Below are positions 1 to 10,490 of a stretch of DNA of 64,000 nucleotides, in pieces. The DNA comes from Euleptes europaea. Lineage: Eukaryota > Chordata > Lepidosauria > Squamata > Sphaerodactylidae. The stretch covers positions 3,937,001 through 4,001,000 of the forward strand of contig NC_079321.1 of NCBI RefSeq assembly GCF_029931775.1, written 5' to 3'. Positions within the stretch are counted from its first letter, which is position 1; each line of letters starts with the position of its first letter. The notes beneath the pieces were generated by a model, which had not been told where the DNA came from, did no database searches, and saw nothing but the letters and a program-made list of their open reading frames with translations. Position numbers and translations under genes: made by a program.

Positions 1-131
1 CATTGATCACAGTTGGATTTACTACTGAGTGTTCCTAGGATCAGGCCGTTGGTGTCCTATTAAAAATAAATCTTGTGAGTTCTGCATGTTCTTGGCTTAC
101 AGCTGCTGCACTTTGAGAACCTAGCTAAATT

Positions 132-435
132 AAGAACATAAGAAAAGCCATGCTGGATCAGACGAAGGCCCATCAAGTATCCATTTTAACTTACAGCCAT
201 GAATACCCCTCTCCTCCATGAACATGTCCATTCCCCTCTTAAAGCCTTCCTAGTTGGTAACCATCACCACATCCTGGGGCAGGGAGTTCCACAGTTTAAC
301 TATGCGTTGCTTGAAGAAATACTTCCTTTTAAAAGTTTTGAATCTCTCACCCTCCAGCTTCAGCAGACGACCCCGTGTTCTGGTATTATGAGAGAGGGAG
401 AAAAGCTCCCTGGCCACTCTCCAAACCATGCATAA
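132..435 (-). mobile_element. CR1-type LINE 3' fragment
   Basis: Read on the minus strand this is the end of a CR1 reverse-transcriptase region plus 3' UTR. The left edge has the CR1 tail words AAGAACATAAGAAAAGCC and GCTGGATCAGAC. The same stretch recurs at 20562-20915 and 30820-31345. It is 5'-truncated and not coding. Confidence 0.85.
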
Positions 436-998
436 TTGTATATATACTTTTATATAATAATTTTATAATTCAATATAATGTGAAGAATGGAAGTATTCCT
501 TTTTTCAGTATCCACAACTTTTTCTTTTTATAATAATAACCAAACAGAACATATACAAACCATAGTAAAAGCTGAGATTATTACAAATGATATAGAAGGA
601 ATGGAGCCATAGTCTCCTTTACAAATAAAACAATGAACATATTTATGCCCAGGAAAAAGAAAAATATCTCAATAATAAATACAGTTTGGGAATCATTTGT
701 GTAATCAACGGATTAATGGTTCCCCCCCCCCCATCCTTGTGCAAAATTTCCTTGATGTAATCTTTAAAAAGTCTTGCATTAATAGTCTATGTAGCAGACG
801 GAGGTATTTTGGAACGACGGGTAAACGAAACCCTACGTGGATTTCTTTCCAAGTGCTGAAATGTCTTCTCCACCTCCTGTTGGCCAGAGGTTCTCCCCCT
901 CCGTGCAGATGAGTCCTGGTGTTTATGTAAAAGAGAACCATTCCTCCGCCTGCCTTTCATTTGAGCCAGGTGCTTCTAAAAGAGGGCAGAGGAAGAAC
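436..998. other. OTOR 5' flank, no gene seen
   Basis: AT-rich sequence followed by a run of C at 721-732 and a CpG-bearing stretch from about 800. No clear TATA box was found. The promoter and 5' UTR of OTOR presumably lie here (inference from position only). Confidence 0.4.
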
Positions 999-1122
999 AT
1001 GTCACGCGCCGTTCGTCGGCTGCTTCTGCTGCTCTGCCTCGGATTGGCTTTCCCGACCACGAAGGGGATTTTTATGGGAAAACTTTCCAGCAAGAAGCGG
1101 TGTGCGGACGAAAGCTGCGCCC
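999..1122 (+). CDS. OTOR: OTOR coding exon 1
   Basis: Signal peptide and the first mature residues, codons 1-41 plus one base. The donor is GTAAGT at 1123. The 5' UTR boundary cannot be placed. Confidence 0.95.
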
Positions 1123-4100
1123 GTAAGTCTGGTTTTTATCCAGTTGTGACAGGCGCAGAATTGTGTATCAAAGTAATGCCTCGATCCCTCCGAGGGACCT
1201 GTTGATACCCTTCAGCTGCTGTGTACTACTTCTCAAAGTTAACTTAAAAAAAAAAAGAATTATAGTTGTTGCCAAAATCTCAGCCACTTCTGCAAGTGAA
1301 CCTTCCATACAGTATCCTAGATGGGAAGGCATTGACCCTGGCAAGAGAAAAAGCTCTACGGAGAGTAGAGATATCCAAATTATAAAAATAATGGGGAATA
1401 CTGTCTGTTTTATTCAAAAGGCACAACATTGCTGAGGAGCAAACAGAAGGTTGAGTAGGATGCAACCATTGAAACTCCATATCTAAAAGACGATGTTTGA
1501 TTATTTTAAAAATGTGCGCCTCTGTAAATGCAACCAAGTCGTCAAGAGAGACTCCGATCGATCTTATTTTAGTCAAAATCATGTTGTCCCAGGAGGTATT
1601 ATGGCAACTTGCTTCATCAGGGCTCTAACGCAAACTACAAAAGTAATAATAATTTCAATTAAAATATATAACAGAGTAATAATTATTATTCCTTTAAAAA
1701 TTAAAATAACACAATAAAATACAAGAATGAACAATCTGAGCATGTTATAAGGTAGCCTTCTCTGGTCTCTAGTATGATATCCTAATTATATCCCCTGACA
1801 AAAGCAAATTACAAACATGTGTAGGGGTCTAGATGAGCTAAATAAATTCTCAACCTCCCACCTGGCTCCTTTTTGTTTTCTCCTGTCCCCTGGTGTGGCC
1901 TTGAACACATGAAGCTGCCTTATACTGAATCAGACCCTCGGTCCATCAAAGTCAGTATTGTCTACTCAGAAGGGCAGCGGCTCTCCAGGGTCTCAGGTAG
2001 AGGTCTTTCACATCACCTACTTGCCTAGTCCCTTGAACTGGAGATGCCGGGGATTGAACCTGGGACCTTCTGCATGCCAAGCAGATGCTCTACCACTGAG
2101 CCACAGCCTTATTTTTCTCCTGTTTGCTTCCCCCCCCCCACAGATGCCATTTCCCTTGCAAGAGCAGAAGATGACTACAACGCACCAGATTGCAGGTTCA
2201 TTAATATCCGAAAAGGGCAACGGATCTACGTTTACTCAAAGCTGGTGAAAGAAAAAAATGCAGGAGAATTCTGGTCTGGAACGGTAAGACCTTCAATAGA
2301 CAAACAGTACCCTCTTTCCGCTTGGCTATTATCTAGGGTTGCCAGGTCCCCCTGGCCACCGGCAGGGGATGGGGGGTAGGGTTGCCTGATCCAGGTTGGG
2401 AAACTCCTGGAGATTTGGGGATGGAGCCTGGGGAGGACAGGGACCCCAGTGAGGTACAATGCCACAGAGTCCACCCTCCAAAGAAGCCATTTTCTCCAGG
2501 GGAACTGATCTCTGTCGTCTGGAGATGAGCTGTAATTCTGTGGGATCTCTAGGTCCCATCTGGAGACTGACATCCCTACGTATTATCCTTCAATAACTTC
2601 CATGTTAAGAAATAGGGTTTACCAGGATCCTTTTAAGATCAAGGGGCAGGTTCTCAGCCCTGCCTTTTCGGGAAGTAGGGTTGCCAGCTCTGGGTTAGGA
2701 AATACCTGGAGATTTTGGGGGCAGAGCCTGAGGAGGGCGGGGTTTAGAGAGGGGAGGGACTTCAATGCCAAAGCAGCCGTTTTCTGCAGGTGAACGGATG
2801 TTTGTAATTTCAGGAGATTCCTGGGTCCCACCTGGAGTTTGGCAACCGTCCGCACAATGCTAGTTTTACTGTGGAGAATGACACATGAACACATGAAGCT
2901 GCCTTATACTGAATCAGGCCTTTGGTTAGGGTTGCCAACCTCCAGGTGGTGGCTGGAGATCTCCTGCTATTCAACTGATCTCCAGTGGATAGAGATCGGT
3001 TCACCTGGAGGAAATGGCTGCTTTGGCCATTGGATTCTATGGCATTGAAGTCCCTCCCCTCCCCAAACCCTGCCCTCCTAAGTCTCCGCGCCAAAAACCT
3101 CCCGCTGGTGGCAAAGAGGGACCTGGCAACCCTACCTTTAGTCCATCAAAGTCAGTATTGTCTACTCAGACCGGCAGCAGCTCTCCAGCGTCTCAGGCAG
3201 AGGTCTTCCACATCACCTGCTTGCCTAGTCCCTCAAGATGCCAGGGATTGAACCTGGGACCTTCTGCATGCCAAGCAGATGCTCTACCACTGAGCCACAC
3301 TCTCTCCTATGAATAGGGTTGCCAACCTCCAGGTACTAGCTGGAGATCTCCTGCTATTACAATTGATTTCCAGCCGACAGAGATCAGTTCGCCTGGAGGG
3401 AATGGCCACTCTGGCCATTGGACTCTATGTCATTGGACTCTGAGCCCCGCTCAGGCTCCACCCCCAAAATCTGCAGGCAATTCCCAACCCGGAGCTGGCA
3501 ACCCTACCCATGCTTAATCCCAGGTTTTGTTTGCTGCACCTTGGCAGGTTTACAGTGAACAGTACGAGGACCAGATGGGCACCATCGGTTATTTCCCCAG
3601 GAGCTTAGTCATGGAACAGCACGTCTTCCGGGAAGCGAACAGGACGATTCCCACGAGGGTAAGAGACAAGGCGTCCTCCTAGGTCTGCCTCTTGAGCTGG
3701 GTGGGGACTGGCGTTCTCTATCAGACCCTCTCGGCCCGTAACCGGTGGAACCGATGGGCTCATTTTCCAATGAAGAGGTCTACTCGGCTAACGGAGCGAC
3801 TCGCTTGCTGCCCTGAAGTTGTTGAATAAACCTCTGCCAAATTTTGCTTGGCTCCGGCCGGGTGTGTGCTGAAAGGGGCACTCTTCTGGGCACAAGGAGC
3901 TCTCTATGCTTGTTGGCAGCTCTGCTTCCTGTTGCTAGCCGCTGTTGCCTGTGTTTCCCCCCCTGGCTGGGCAACGCGCCACGTCCTTAGCATCTGCCCT
4001 CTTGCTCCCCTCTCTCCTTCAGGGAGCTGAGGTATATGTATTCAGATAACTTTGGTTGCGCTACAAGCACCACGGTTTCCTACATGCATACCTTTGGCCT

Positions 4101-5903
4101 CCTTCTCATTGAGATGATAAATTGTGTTGAGGGTGTGCCTGGAGTTGCCAGCCTTGAGTGGGAAAATGCCTGGAGATTTGGGGGGTGGAGCCCAGGGAGA
4201 AAGGGGTTTGGGGAGGGGAGGGGCTTCAATGCCATAGAGTCCAATTGCCAAAGCGGTTATTTTCTCCAGGTGAACTAGGGTTGTTGGGTATTAGGTAGCG
4301 AGCTTTGTTACATGTCAGACAGACCAGGGTTAATATTGATTGTATTAGATGCTGACCAGTTCTAGAAGGTGGTGTAATCTCCAATGTGTTAACTAGCTAT
4401 GGGTCAGTGGGAAGCATCCTTGCAAATGTGCTTGTAGTCACGTGCACAAGCAATCTGCATTTTACTGCTCTCCTTATATCCTTTGTGTAGGAGAGAAAGC
4501 AGTACAGTAGTTACCTTTTGGATACCAACCTGAAAGGATGGAGGGGCTATTTTGTCTTTCAGAAATGCCTCGTGTTTAAGCTTAGCAACTGCCAGAAACT
4601 TCTGGCAAGTATAGGGAACTTAGAAATGTAGAAAGGATTTCTTGTTTTTAATCCCAGTGAACCCATTCCCTGATTTTAGTAAGTAAAGATTGATTTTTGC
4701 TAAGACAAATGACTTTGCCTGTTTTTGTGCGCGTGTGATTTAAATGACTTTCGCTAAGCCATAATCAAACGATCCATATCCTCTGTTAAAGGGAATTAAT
4801 CCCTTCAAGGGTTGCCAACCTCCAGGTACTGTGGTAAACAAAGGTTAGCGTGCTGTAGGATACTCAGCAAACTAGAAACAGCACTTCACAAGCTAGACAC
4901 AATGATTATAAAGCAGTGGTATTTAATAACATATCCACCACTGATAGTATATAGGCAAAAACATGTGTTGTTAATTATTGCCTTAAAAGTAACACCAAAG
5001 AGAGGACTATGCCTTGTTACAAACAAATAACAGTATTATAGGTAAGTCCATGAAAGGGGGTGCCAACCTCCCTTTCTTCCACAGATATGCTTCTTGAGAG
5101 TAGCAATTCAGTAGTGCAGTTGTTCTCTACAGAAGCCCGGTGATCTTTCTGTTTCAGCGATTAATGCCTTCTTCAGGGACCAACGCTGGCTGTTATTAAC
5201 ATTCTCTGCGTTGGCCAGTTCACTGGGAGAAAAAGGCCACTTGGGCACTTGAACTCCATGGCATTGAAATCCCTCCCCTCCCAAACCCTGCCCTCCTCAG
5301 TCTCTGCCCTCAAAACCTCCTGCCAGTGGCAAAGAGGAACCTGGCAATCCTAAAACAAAGACTTATTTTTCTTTTAACATTTCCTCCCAGGAATCGGGTT
5401 GCCAACTGCCAGGTAGTAGCAGGAGATCTCCTGCTAATTCAACTGATCTCCAGCCGATAGAGATCAGATCACCTGGCGAAAAATGGCCGCTTTGGCAATT
5501 GAACTCTATGGGATTGAAGTCCCTTCCCAAACCCCGCTCTCCTTAGGCTCTGCCCCAAAAATCTCCTGCTGGGGGCGAAGAGGGACCTGGCAACCCTACC
5601 CAGGAAGTGGTATTTTATTGCAGCATCTGATTTCAAGACTTCTTTTAAACATAGAACTATGATACTTTACGTACTGTACTTACTCAGATGCAAGACTCTT
5701 TTTTCCCCAGGTGTGCAATCACAAAAAGGGAGGGGTCGTCTTGCATGTACAAGTTACAGTTATGTCCAATACTGTTTTTGTGTGCGTAACATTTAAGGTT
5801 GCCTTTCTTTCAGCTAAAGGCGGTACAGTATTTGAAGAAATCCATTTTGCCGTCTCTTTCTAATGTCTGTATCTTGCAGGCCATCGACTTCTTCTGCGCA
5901 TAA
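999..5903 (+). CDS. OTOR: otoraptin (MIA/SH3-like secreted protein), four coding exons
   Basis: Joined exons 999-1122, 2144-2283, 3548-3658 and 5880-5903 encode 132 residues; human OTOR is 128. Residues 1-23 form a signal peptide (two Arg, then a Leu-rich core), followed by GIFMGKLSSKKRCADESC. An SH3-like fold follows with EDDYNAPDCRFI, KGQRIYVYSKLV, GEFWSG and GTIGYFPRSLV. Cysteines 35, 40, 58 and 131 are the family's four, known in MIA to form two disulfides. The protein ends AIDFFCA where human ends DIDFFCE. OTOR is a small secreted protein known from the inner ear (cochlea) and cartilage (family knowledge). Introns have GT-AG borders, phases 1, 0 and 0, and total about 4.5 kb, much of it MITE-A and SINE. 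The start at 999 is chosen because it opens the signal peptide and has A at -3; an in-frame ATG at 837 would bury that peptide. No break is visible, so the gene looks intact. Confidence 0.97.
1245..1700 (-). mobile_element. LINE ORF2 C-terminal fragment
   Basis: The minus strand at 1280-1582 reads a peptide with LRRAFSLARVNAFPSRILYG, typical of the last part of an L1-like LINE ORF2. The 42796-43058 and 44438-44790 fragments look like later parts of the same or a related LINE. Truncated at both ends. Confidence 0.5.
1901..2107 (-). mobile_element. SINE-1 (tRNA-derived)
   Basis: On the minus strand: GGCTCAGTGGTAGAGCATC (A-box region), a GGTTCAATCCC-like B box, then the body ending in GGCAGCTTCATGTGTTC. 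Essentially full length, inside OTOR intron 1. Confidence 0.9.
2144..2283 (+). CDS. OTOR: OTOR coding exon 2
   Basis: 140 bp encoding codons 42-88, the first half of the SH3-like domain including EDDYNAPDCRF and the KLVKEKNAGEFWSGT strand. Acceptor CACAG|AT, donor ACG|GTAAGA. It ends in phase 0. Confidence 0.96.
2336..2852 (-). mobile_element. three MITE-A copies or fragments in OTOR intron 2
   Basis: 2336-2376 is a clipped end, 2377-2578 a nearly whole copy abutting it, and 2676-2852 a diverged copy. All read TGGGAAATACCTGGAG-type sequence, then the CTTCAATGCC centre, then the AACCTCC-type end. Confidence 0.85.
2885..3302 (-). mobile_element. SINE-1 split by a MITE-A
   Basis: SINE-1 pieces 2885-2926 and 3135-3302 are contiguous in the family consensus, separated by the MITE-A at 2927-3134. 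The SINE is therefore older than that MITE-A insertion. Confidence 0.88.
2927..3134 (+). mobile_element. MITE-A (208 bp) inside a SINE-1
   Basis: TAGGGTTGCCAACC...GGCAACCCTA ends, flanked by CCTTTGGT (2919-2926) and CCTTTAGT (3135-3142), an 8-bp target duplication with one mismatch. Confidence 0.9.
3314..3506 (+). mobile_element. MITE-A in OTOR intron 2
   Basis: Both terminal TAGGGTTGCC motifs are present. It ends about 40 bp before exon 3. The flanks are only weakly similar, so the target duplication is unclear. Confidence 0.88.
3548..3658 (+). CDS. OTOR: OTOR coding exon 3
   Basis: 111 bp, codons 89-125, with the second half of the SH3-like domain (VYSEQYEDQMGTIGYFPRSL) and the tail VMEQHVFREANRTIPTR. 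Acceptor TTGGCAG, donor AGG|GTAAGA. Phase 0 at both ends. Confidence 0.96.
4142..4277 (-). mobile_element. truncated MITE-A
   Basis: Only the first two thirds remain; it stops after the CTCCAGGTGAACT motif. A short TAGGGTTGTTGGG follows that may be part of another copy. Confidence 0.75.
4807..5354 (+). mobile_element. MITE-A interrupted at the hot spot
   Basis: The left 24 bp (through CTCCAGGTACT at 4830) and the right part (from AGTTCACTGGGAG at 5216) belong to one MITE-A copy. The foreign sequence between them starts exactly at the recurrent insertion point. Confidence 0.8.
4831..5215. mobile_element. PLE-like insertion in MITE-A (no intact right target repeat)
   Basis: It begins GGTAAACAAAGGTTAGCGTG, which matches the reversed right end of the 47749-48040 element. 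A minus-strand CCTGAAGAAGG...GCTGAAAC block near 5145-5180 is a degraded hammerhead-like core. The right junction lacks the duplicated MITE word, so part of the MITE was deleted. Confidence 0.55.
5394..5598 (+). mobile_element. MITE-A with perfect 8-bp target duplication
   Basis: Flanked by CCCAGGAA at 5386-5393 and 5599-5606. 205 bp, both ends present. One of the cleanest type copies. Confidence 0.95.
5880..5903 (+). CDS. OTOR: OTOR coding exon 4 (terminal)
   Basis: GCC ATC GAC TTC TTC TGC GCA TAA encodes AIDFFCA and stop; the cysteine is the last of the four conserved ones. The 3' UTR follows. I found no canonical AATAAA before about 6300, so its end is unknown. Confidence 0.95.
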   Translation, partial: AIDFFCA

Positions 5904-5992
5904 GATCTTGGAATGCCGGTTGTAATATTTCGGGCTCCGCAGCTAAAGACGACCAGAGAGAGGAGTGGCTTAAAACAACCTTGATATGAAAT

Positions 5993-6243
5993 GGATGTTT
6001 GTATATTGTCGAAGGCTTTCACGGTCAGAGTTCATTGGTTCTTGTAGGTTATCCGGGCTGTGTAACCGTGGTCTTGGTATTTTCTTTCCTGACGTTTCGC
6101 CAGCAGCTGTGGCAGGCATCTTCAGAGGTGTGGCAGGCATCTTCTGAAGATGCCTGCCACAGGTGCTGGCAAAACGTCAGGAAAGAAAATACCAAGACCA
6201 CGGTTGCACAGCCCGGATAACCTAGAAGAACGGATGTTTGTAT
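5993..6243. mobile_element. PLE-like foldback element just past the OTOR stop
   Basis: A 12-bp target duplication, GGATGTTTGTAT at 5993-6004 and 6232-6243, brackets a foldback. The left arm (about 6033-6126) reads GGTTATCCGGGCTGTG...CTGACGTTTCGCC and the right arm is its reverse complement. The same family is at 52371-52623. It probably lies in the OTOR 3' UTR (inference). Confidence 0.8.
6088..6128 (-). ncRNA. hammerhead-ribozyme-like core
   Basis: The minus strand reads CCU-CUGAAGA, a GCC...GGC stem II, GAAAC-GUC, AGG. This gives stem I CCU/AGG, the conserved core boxes and a minimal ACGU stem III. One unpaired base between CUGAAGA and stem II departs from the consensus, so activity is uncertain. 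The plus-strand arm has AAAAC in place of GAAAC. Confidence 0.5.
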
Positions 6244-6330
6244 GTTTGTGTATTTTGTTTTGTTCATTTGAAAAATTTAAAAATATATATAAAGAGTGAC
6301 TGAACCATCTTGTGCAGCAGTTTTTAGAAC

Positions 6331-7113
6331 TAGGGTGGCCAGCTCTGAGTTGAGAAATACCTGGAGATTTTGGGGGCAGAGCCTGAGGAGGGCAGAGTTT
6401 GGGGAGGGGTTCAATGCCATAGCGTCCACCTTCCAAAATGGCCATTTTCTAAGTTCTCCCGTTTTTATTCCGTCCTCCCCTGGGACGGGAGCCTGGTGGT
6501 CAATAATTGGGGCGTCCTCCTTGTCGTAAAAAATAGTTGGGTCGGCGTCCTTGCTGATTGGAGAAAGAAGAAGAGGATCCAGCACTGGAGGAACTGAAGG
6601 AGTCAAATTCTTGTTCCTCATTAAAGTCAGATCGTGGCTTAGAAAAAATAATATTTTTTTACTATATCCATATTAGGTAGTGAAATTTTCTTAGAGCCTG
6701 TCGGGCTTGATAATCATACCATCTATGAGGACAGAATACAAACAGGAGAACTTAGTTATCAATCTTTCTGACAGACAACTGACACGTGAGAAAACTGAGA
6801 GATTGTCAAGTTGATGAAGCCTCGGCAAAACGTGTATATTGATCTAGACAACACGTCCATTCATCATCTTCAGCTGTTTCTTCATGAATTTTTCCTCTGA
6901 GAAGATAAAAATACTTACCTGGGAACTTTCATTTCTGCAAAAGAAAAATAGGACATTGATATGATAAGATTGTTACATTTCTTTATTACTCACCTTATGA
7001 TCACTTGTTGTTTATCTGTTTGTTTGTTACACTTAATATATTGAATTGCATTTAATTGTTGTGCTTTTGTTCTTTTCTTGCTATGTTACCATCTGGAGGA
7101 TGGCAACCCTATC
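6331..7113 (-). mobile_element. MITE-A split by a PLE-like insertion
   Basis: MITE-A left part is 6331-6450 and right end is 7095-7113 (CATCTGGAGGATGGCAACC). The intervening sequence is foreign. The right junction falls at the recurrent hot spot; about 70 bp of MITE on the left of it is missing. Confidence 0.65.
6451..7094 (+). mobile_element. PLE-like element fragment with coding remnant
   Basis: The plus strand around 6749-6810 reads NLVINLSDRQLTREKTERLS, resembling NLVVNLSKRTLTHEE at about 60655-60705. Both resemble the conserved N-terminal block upstream of PLE reverse transcriptase (from memory). A hammerhead-like TGATGAAGCCTCGGCAAAAC follows at about 6814-6835, then an AT-rich tail. 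Fragmentary, no intact protein. Confidence 0.5.
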
Positions 7114-7620
7114 TAGAGCAGTATTGTTTTAAGACAAACTAAGGTCATGTGATCTTAGGGCAAGCACACAAATATTAAATATTTAACAATATTAAATAGA
7201 AAGGAATGTCTCTGATTCGTAAGTTCATCCCCCACTATTCTAGCCACCCATCCCTACCAAGCTGTTGGAGAGAAATCCAGAAACCATGACTGAAAGACGC
7301 ACACGTTCTTCCTTTCTGTATTTCTTTCCTAATCAGCTCTTTTATCCGAAGGGAAAGACAACACCAAAATAATAATCCTATGTCAAATTTTAGTTGCTAC
7401 GTTTGATATTTGCCCTGGTGAGAAAGGCTGTTGTCCTTTTAAAAGACGGTGTTATCTGTGATTTAGAATAACGTGTGCTAAATATATTAGTTAAGATTTT
7501 CAGGGCTTTGGGCTAATCTATGCTTCGGTTATCATGTGGGCATTACTTCTCCCTTGGTACCTTCTTTCTCACTAAAGAACTGGAGGGGGAAAGTTATTCT
7601 GATAAGTATGGCGCCAGGTA
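7114..7620. other. no gene or recognised repeat
   Basis: Moderately AT-rich unique-looking sequence downstream of OTOR. Nothing identifiable on either strand. Confidence 0.5.
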
Positions 7621-8245
7621 GGAACGGAAGGCGGCGTGGTATAGCCCAATCTCGGAAGCTAAGCAGGGTCGGTACTTGGAAGGAAGACCCTGCAGAGAAA
7701 GGCAATGGCAAAACACCTCTGCTTCTCACTTGCCTGGAAAGCCCCTTGCTGGGGATGCCACGAACACACATACATGAACACCTGAAGCTGCCTTATACTG
7801 AATCAGCCTCTTGGTCCATCAAAGTCAGTATCATCTACTCAGACCGGCAGCGGCTCTCCAGGGTCTCAAGGTAGAGGTCTTTCACATCACCTACTTGCCT
7901 AGTCCCTTTAACTGGAGATGCCGGGGGGTTGAACCTGGGACCTTCTGCATGCCACTTTCTGCATGCCACTGAGCCATGGCCCCTCCCCTAAGTTGGTACT
8001 TGGATGGGAGACCACCAAGGAAGGATCTACAGAGGAAGGCAATGTCAAACCACCTCTGCTTCTCACTTGCCTTGAAAGCCCCTTGCGGGAGTCGCCATAA
8101 GTCAGTTCTTGGATGGGAGACCACCAAGGAAGGCTCTGGAGAAGAAGGCGATGGCCAACCACCTCTCCTTCTCGCTTGCCTTGATTACCCCTTGTTGGGG
8201 TCACCGTAATATGGCTGCGACTTGACGGCACTTTACCCACAGGGC
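7621..8245 (+). mobile_element. 5S-rRNA-derived SINEs with nested SINE-1
   Basis: 7621-7762 and 7985-8245 carry 5S-like words (GAAGCTAAGCAGGGTCGG, TACTTGGATGGGAGACC) and the SINE body ending GCGACTTGACGGCACTTTA. A SINE-1 (minus) at 7764-7984 separates the two. The second block contains about two body units in tandem. Confidence 0.85.
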
Positions 8246-8368
8246 AACCAGGGATCCCTTTCATATCAAAGCAGCCTTTGGTTAACGAATGGGGTGAAAT
8301 AATCTCAAGAACTACGTACGTGGTAAGTAGCAAGGGTGTAGTGTAGGGTACCTCCTTCCGTTGGGGGT

Positions 8369-8450
8369 GCCTAGTACTGCCAACTCCAGTTTGGGAAATT
8401 CCTGGAGATTTGGGGGCGGAGCTTGGGGTGGGCGGGGTACCATACAACAC
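8369..8450 (-). mobile_element. MITE-A fragment
   Basis: Only the TTGGGAAATTCCTGGAG end and the adjacent G-rich stretch remain. Confidence 0.7.
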
Positions 8451-8645
8451 GATCGAGGTCAGCCTGATCATTTCTGCTTGTCAATGTATCCTTTTCCTTT
8501 TTTTGAGGATCTTATTGCAATCGTTCAGTAGGCTTGTGCTGACCCCCAGTGGCCACAGCAGGCTCAAGTCACTAGATTGAAATGAATGAATTCCACTACT
8601 GCGTGTCCTTGACCTACCTGGAGCCTCTGCCTAGTCCCTTGAACT

Positions 8646-8930
8646 CAGTGGTTCCCAATCTTTTTTTGACCAGGGACCACTAGGACTTTTTTGTTCGGTG
8701 CAGGGACCCCAAGGTTCAAAATAAAAATTCAGAGAATTTGAAAATAAACTGTAATCATAACTGTTAGTTAAACATTAAACTTAGAATAATATTTGAATAT
8801 ATATTTTTACAATAGAGAACTTTTAATTGAAAATATTAATTTATTATGAGTTTATAACTTTGTTTCGCGGACCTTAATTTAGTTCTCGCGGACCCCTGGG
8901 GGTCCACGGACCCCTGGTTGGGAACCAGTG
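8646..8930. mobile_element. hAT-type MITE, CAGTGGTTCCCAA ends
   Basis: Inverted termini CAGTGGTTCCCAA / TTGGGAACCAGTG, 285 bp, with CTTGAACT (8638-8645) and CTTTAACT (8931-8938) as an 8-bp duplication with one mismatch. It interrupts a SINE-1 remnant (CCTAGTCCCTTGAACT...). Confidence 0.88.
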
Positions 8931-9085
8931 CTTTAACTGGACTATGGGCCTCTTCGGGCAGAGAAAAGCAGCACAGCTTCCAGCTAGGGCTCAACAGGAG
9001 CTATTTTAAGGAGCAAAATAGATGTGTAGCTTAAAACTTCCTGAAGGTTGATGCCTTATTTTTCGTGTTAATTTCTCTCTCCAGG

Positions 9086-9736
9086 GTGAACACATGAAGC
9101 TGCCTTATACTGAATCAGACCCTTGGTCCATCTAAGTCAGTATCGTCTACTCAGACCGGCAGCGGCTCTCCAGGGTCTCCGGCAGAGGTCTTTCACATCA
9201 CCTACCTGCCTGGTCCCTTTAAGTGGAGATGCCAGGGATTGAACCTGGGACCTTCTGCACTCCAAGCAGATGCTCTACCACTGAGCCACAGCCCCTCCCC
9301 TAAATGAACACATTAACACATGGGAAGCTGCCTTATACTGAATCAGACCCTTGGTCCATCAAAGTCAGTATTGTCTACTCAGACCGGCAGAGGTCTTTCA
9401 CATCACCTACCTGCTTAGTCCCTTGAACTGGGGATGCTGGGGATTGAACCTGGGACCTTCTGCATGCCAAGCAGATGCTCTACCACTGAGCCACAGCCCC
9501 TCCCCTAAATGAACACATTAACACATGGGAAGCTGCCTTATACTGAATCAGACCCTTGGTCCATCAAAGTCAGTATTGTCTACTCAGACCGGCAGCGGCT
9601 CTCCAGGGTCTCAGGCAGAAGTCTTTCACATCACCCATTCGCCTAGTCCCTTTAACTGGAGATGATGGGGATTGAACCTGGGACCTTCTGCATGCCAAGC
9701 AGAGGGTCTACAAACTGAGCCATGATCCCTCCCCAA
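9086..9736 (-). mobile_element. three tandem SINE-1 copies
   Basis: Copies at 9086-9300, 9310-9506 and 9516-9736, all minus. The second and third share the same unusual leader (AACACATTAACACATGGGAA), so one arose by local duplication of the other rather than by fresh insertion. Confidence 0.9.
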
Positions 9737-10110
9737 TGATCAATGATCATGGCTCCTCCTTTGGCTCCAGTTTCCCCTGCCGATCAGCTGAGCATGGGCA
9801 AGCAAGGGCTACAATTGGCGTAAGGTCTCACTGTAAGCCTACACACAGTTCTTACAGTGAGATAAAATGTGGGGCGAGATCTATCTATGCCACTGTTCTT
9901 TGCTTTTCCCTGTAGGAAGGCAGATTGCAAAAGTAGGTCAGAACCATTGAAAGTAAAATCTAGAAACAACAAGTCTAAAAAAAAAAAAAATCACGCCAGA
10001 CCTATCAGGTAATTTGAAGATGTAGCAATAAAACAAAAGTTAACTCCTTCCCCCCAAAAAATATTTGGATAAATAAGAGAGTTTTCATTTGCAATGTATA
10101 TATTAAGAGG
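9737..10110. other. no gene seen
   Basis: Unique-looking sequence with an A14 tract at 9977-9990. Confidence 0.4.
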
Positions 10111-10490
10111 TAGGGTTGCCAGGTCCCTCTTCACCACCGGTGGGAGGTTTTTGGGGTGAAGCCTGAGGAGTTTGGGGAGGGGAGGGACTTCAATGCCATA
10201 GAGCCCAATTGCCAAAGCGGCCATTTCTCCAGGGGAACTGATCACCATCACCTGGAGATCACTTGTAACAACAATAGATCTCCAGCTACTATCTGGAGGT
10301 TGGCAACCCTATTAGGAGAGTATATGGTCACCAGCCTCCAGGTAGTAGCTTGAGATCTCTCACTATTACAACTGATGGCCGCTTTGGAAGGTGGACTCTA
10401 TGGCACTGAAGTCCCTCCCAAACCCCACCCTCCTCAGGCTCCACTCCCAAAATCTCCAGGTGTTTCCCAACCTGGAGATGGCAACCCTAA
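10111..10490. mobile_element. two MITE-A copies
   Basis: 10111-10311 (minus orientation, both ends present; flanks TTAAGAGG and TTAGGAGA are similar) and 10327-10490 (plus, first end damaged). Confidence 0.85.

Larger units (their letters stand above)
1123..2143 (+). other. OTOR: OTOR intron 1
   Basis: A 1,021-bp phase-1 intron. It holds a LINE fragment at about 1245-1700 and a SINE-1 at 1901-2107 that ends only about 35 bp before the acceptor. A pyrimidine tract and CACAG at 2140-2143 complete the 3' splice site. Confidence 0.9.
3659..5879 (+). other. OTOR: OTOR intron 3
   Basis: A 2,221-bp phase-0 intron. 3659-4140 and 4278-4806 are non-repetitive to my eye. The rest is MITE-A (4142-4277, 4807-5354, 5394-5598) and a PLE-like insertion. 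The acceptor is ATCTTGCAG at 5879. Confidence 0.9.

Noticed and set aside
837-998. Upstream in-frame ATG extending OTOR by 54 residues
   Set aside because: It would place the signal peptide internally; family members start directly with the signal peptide.
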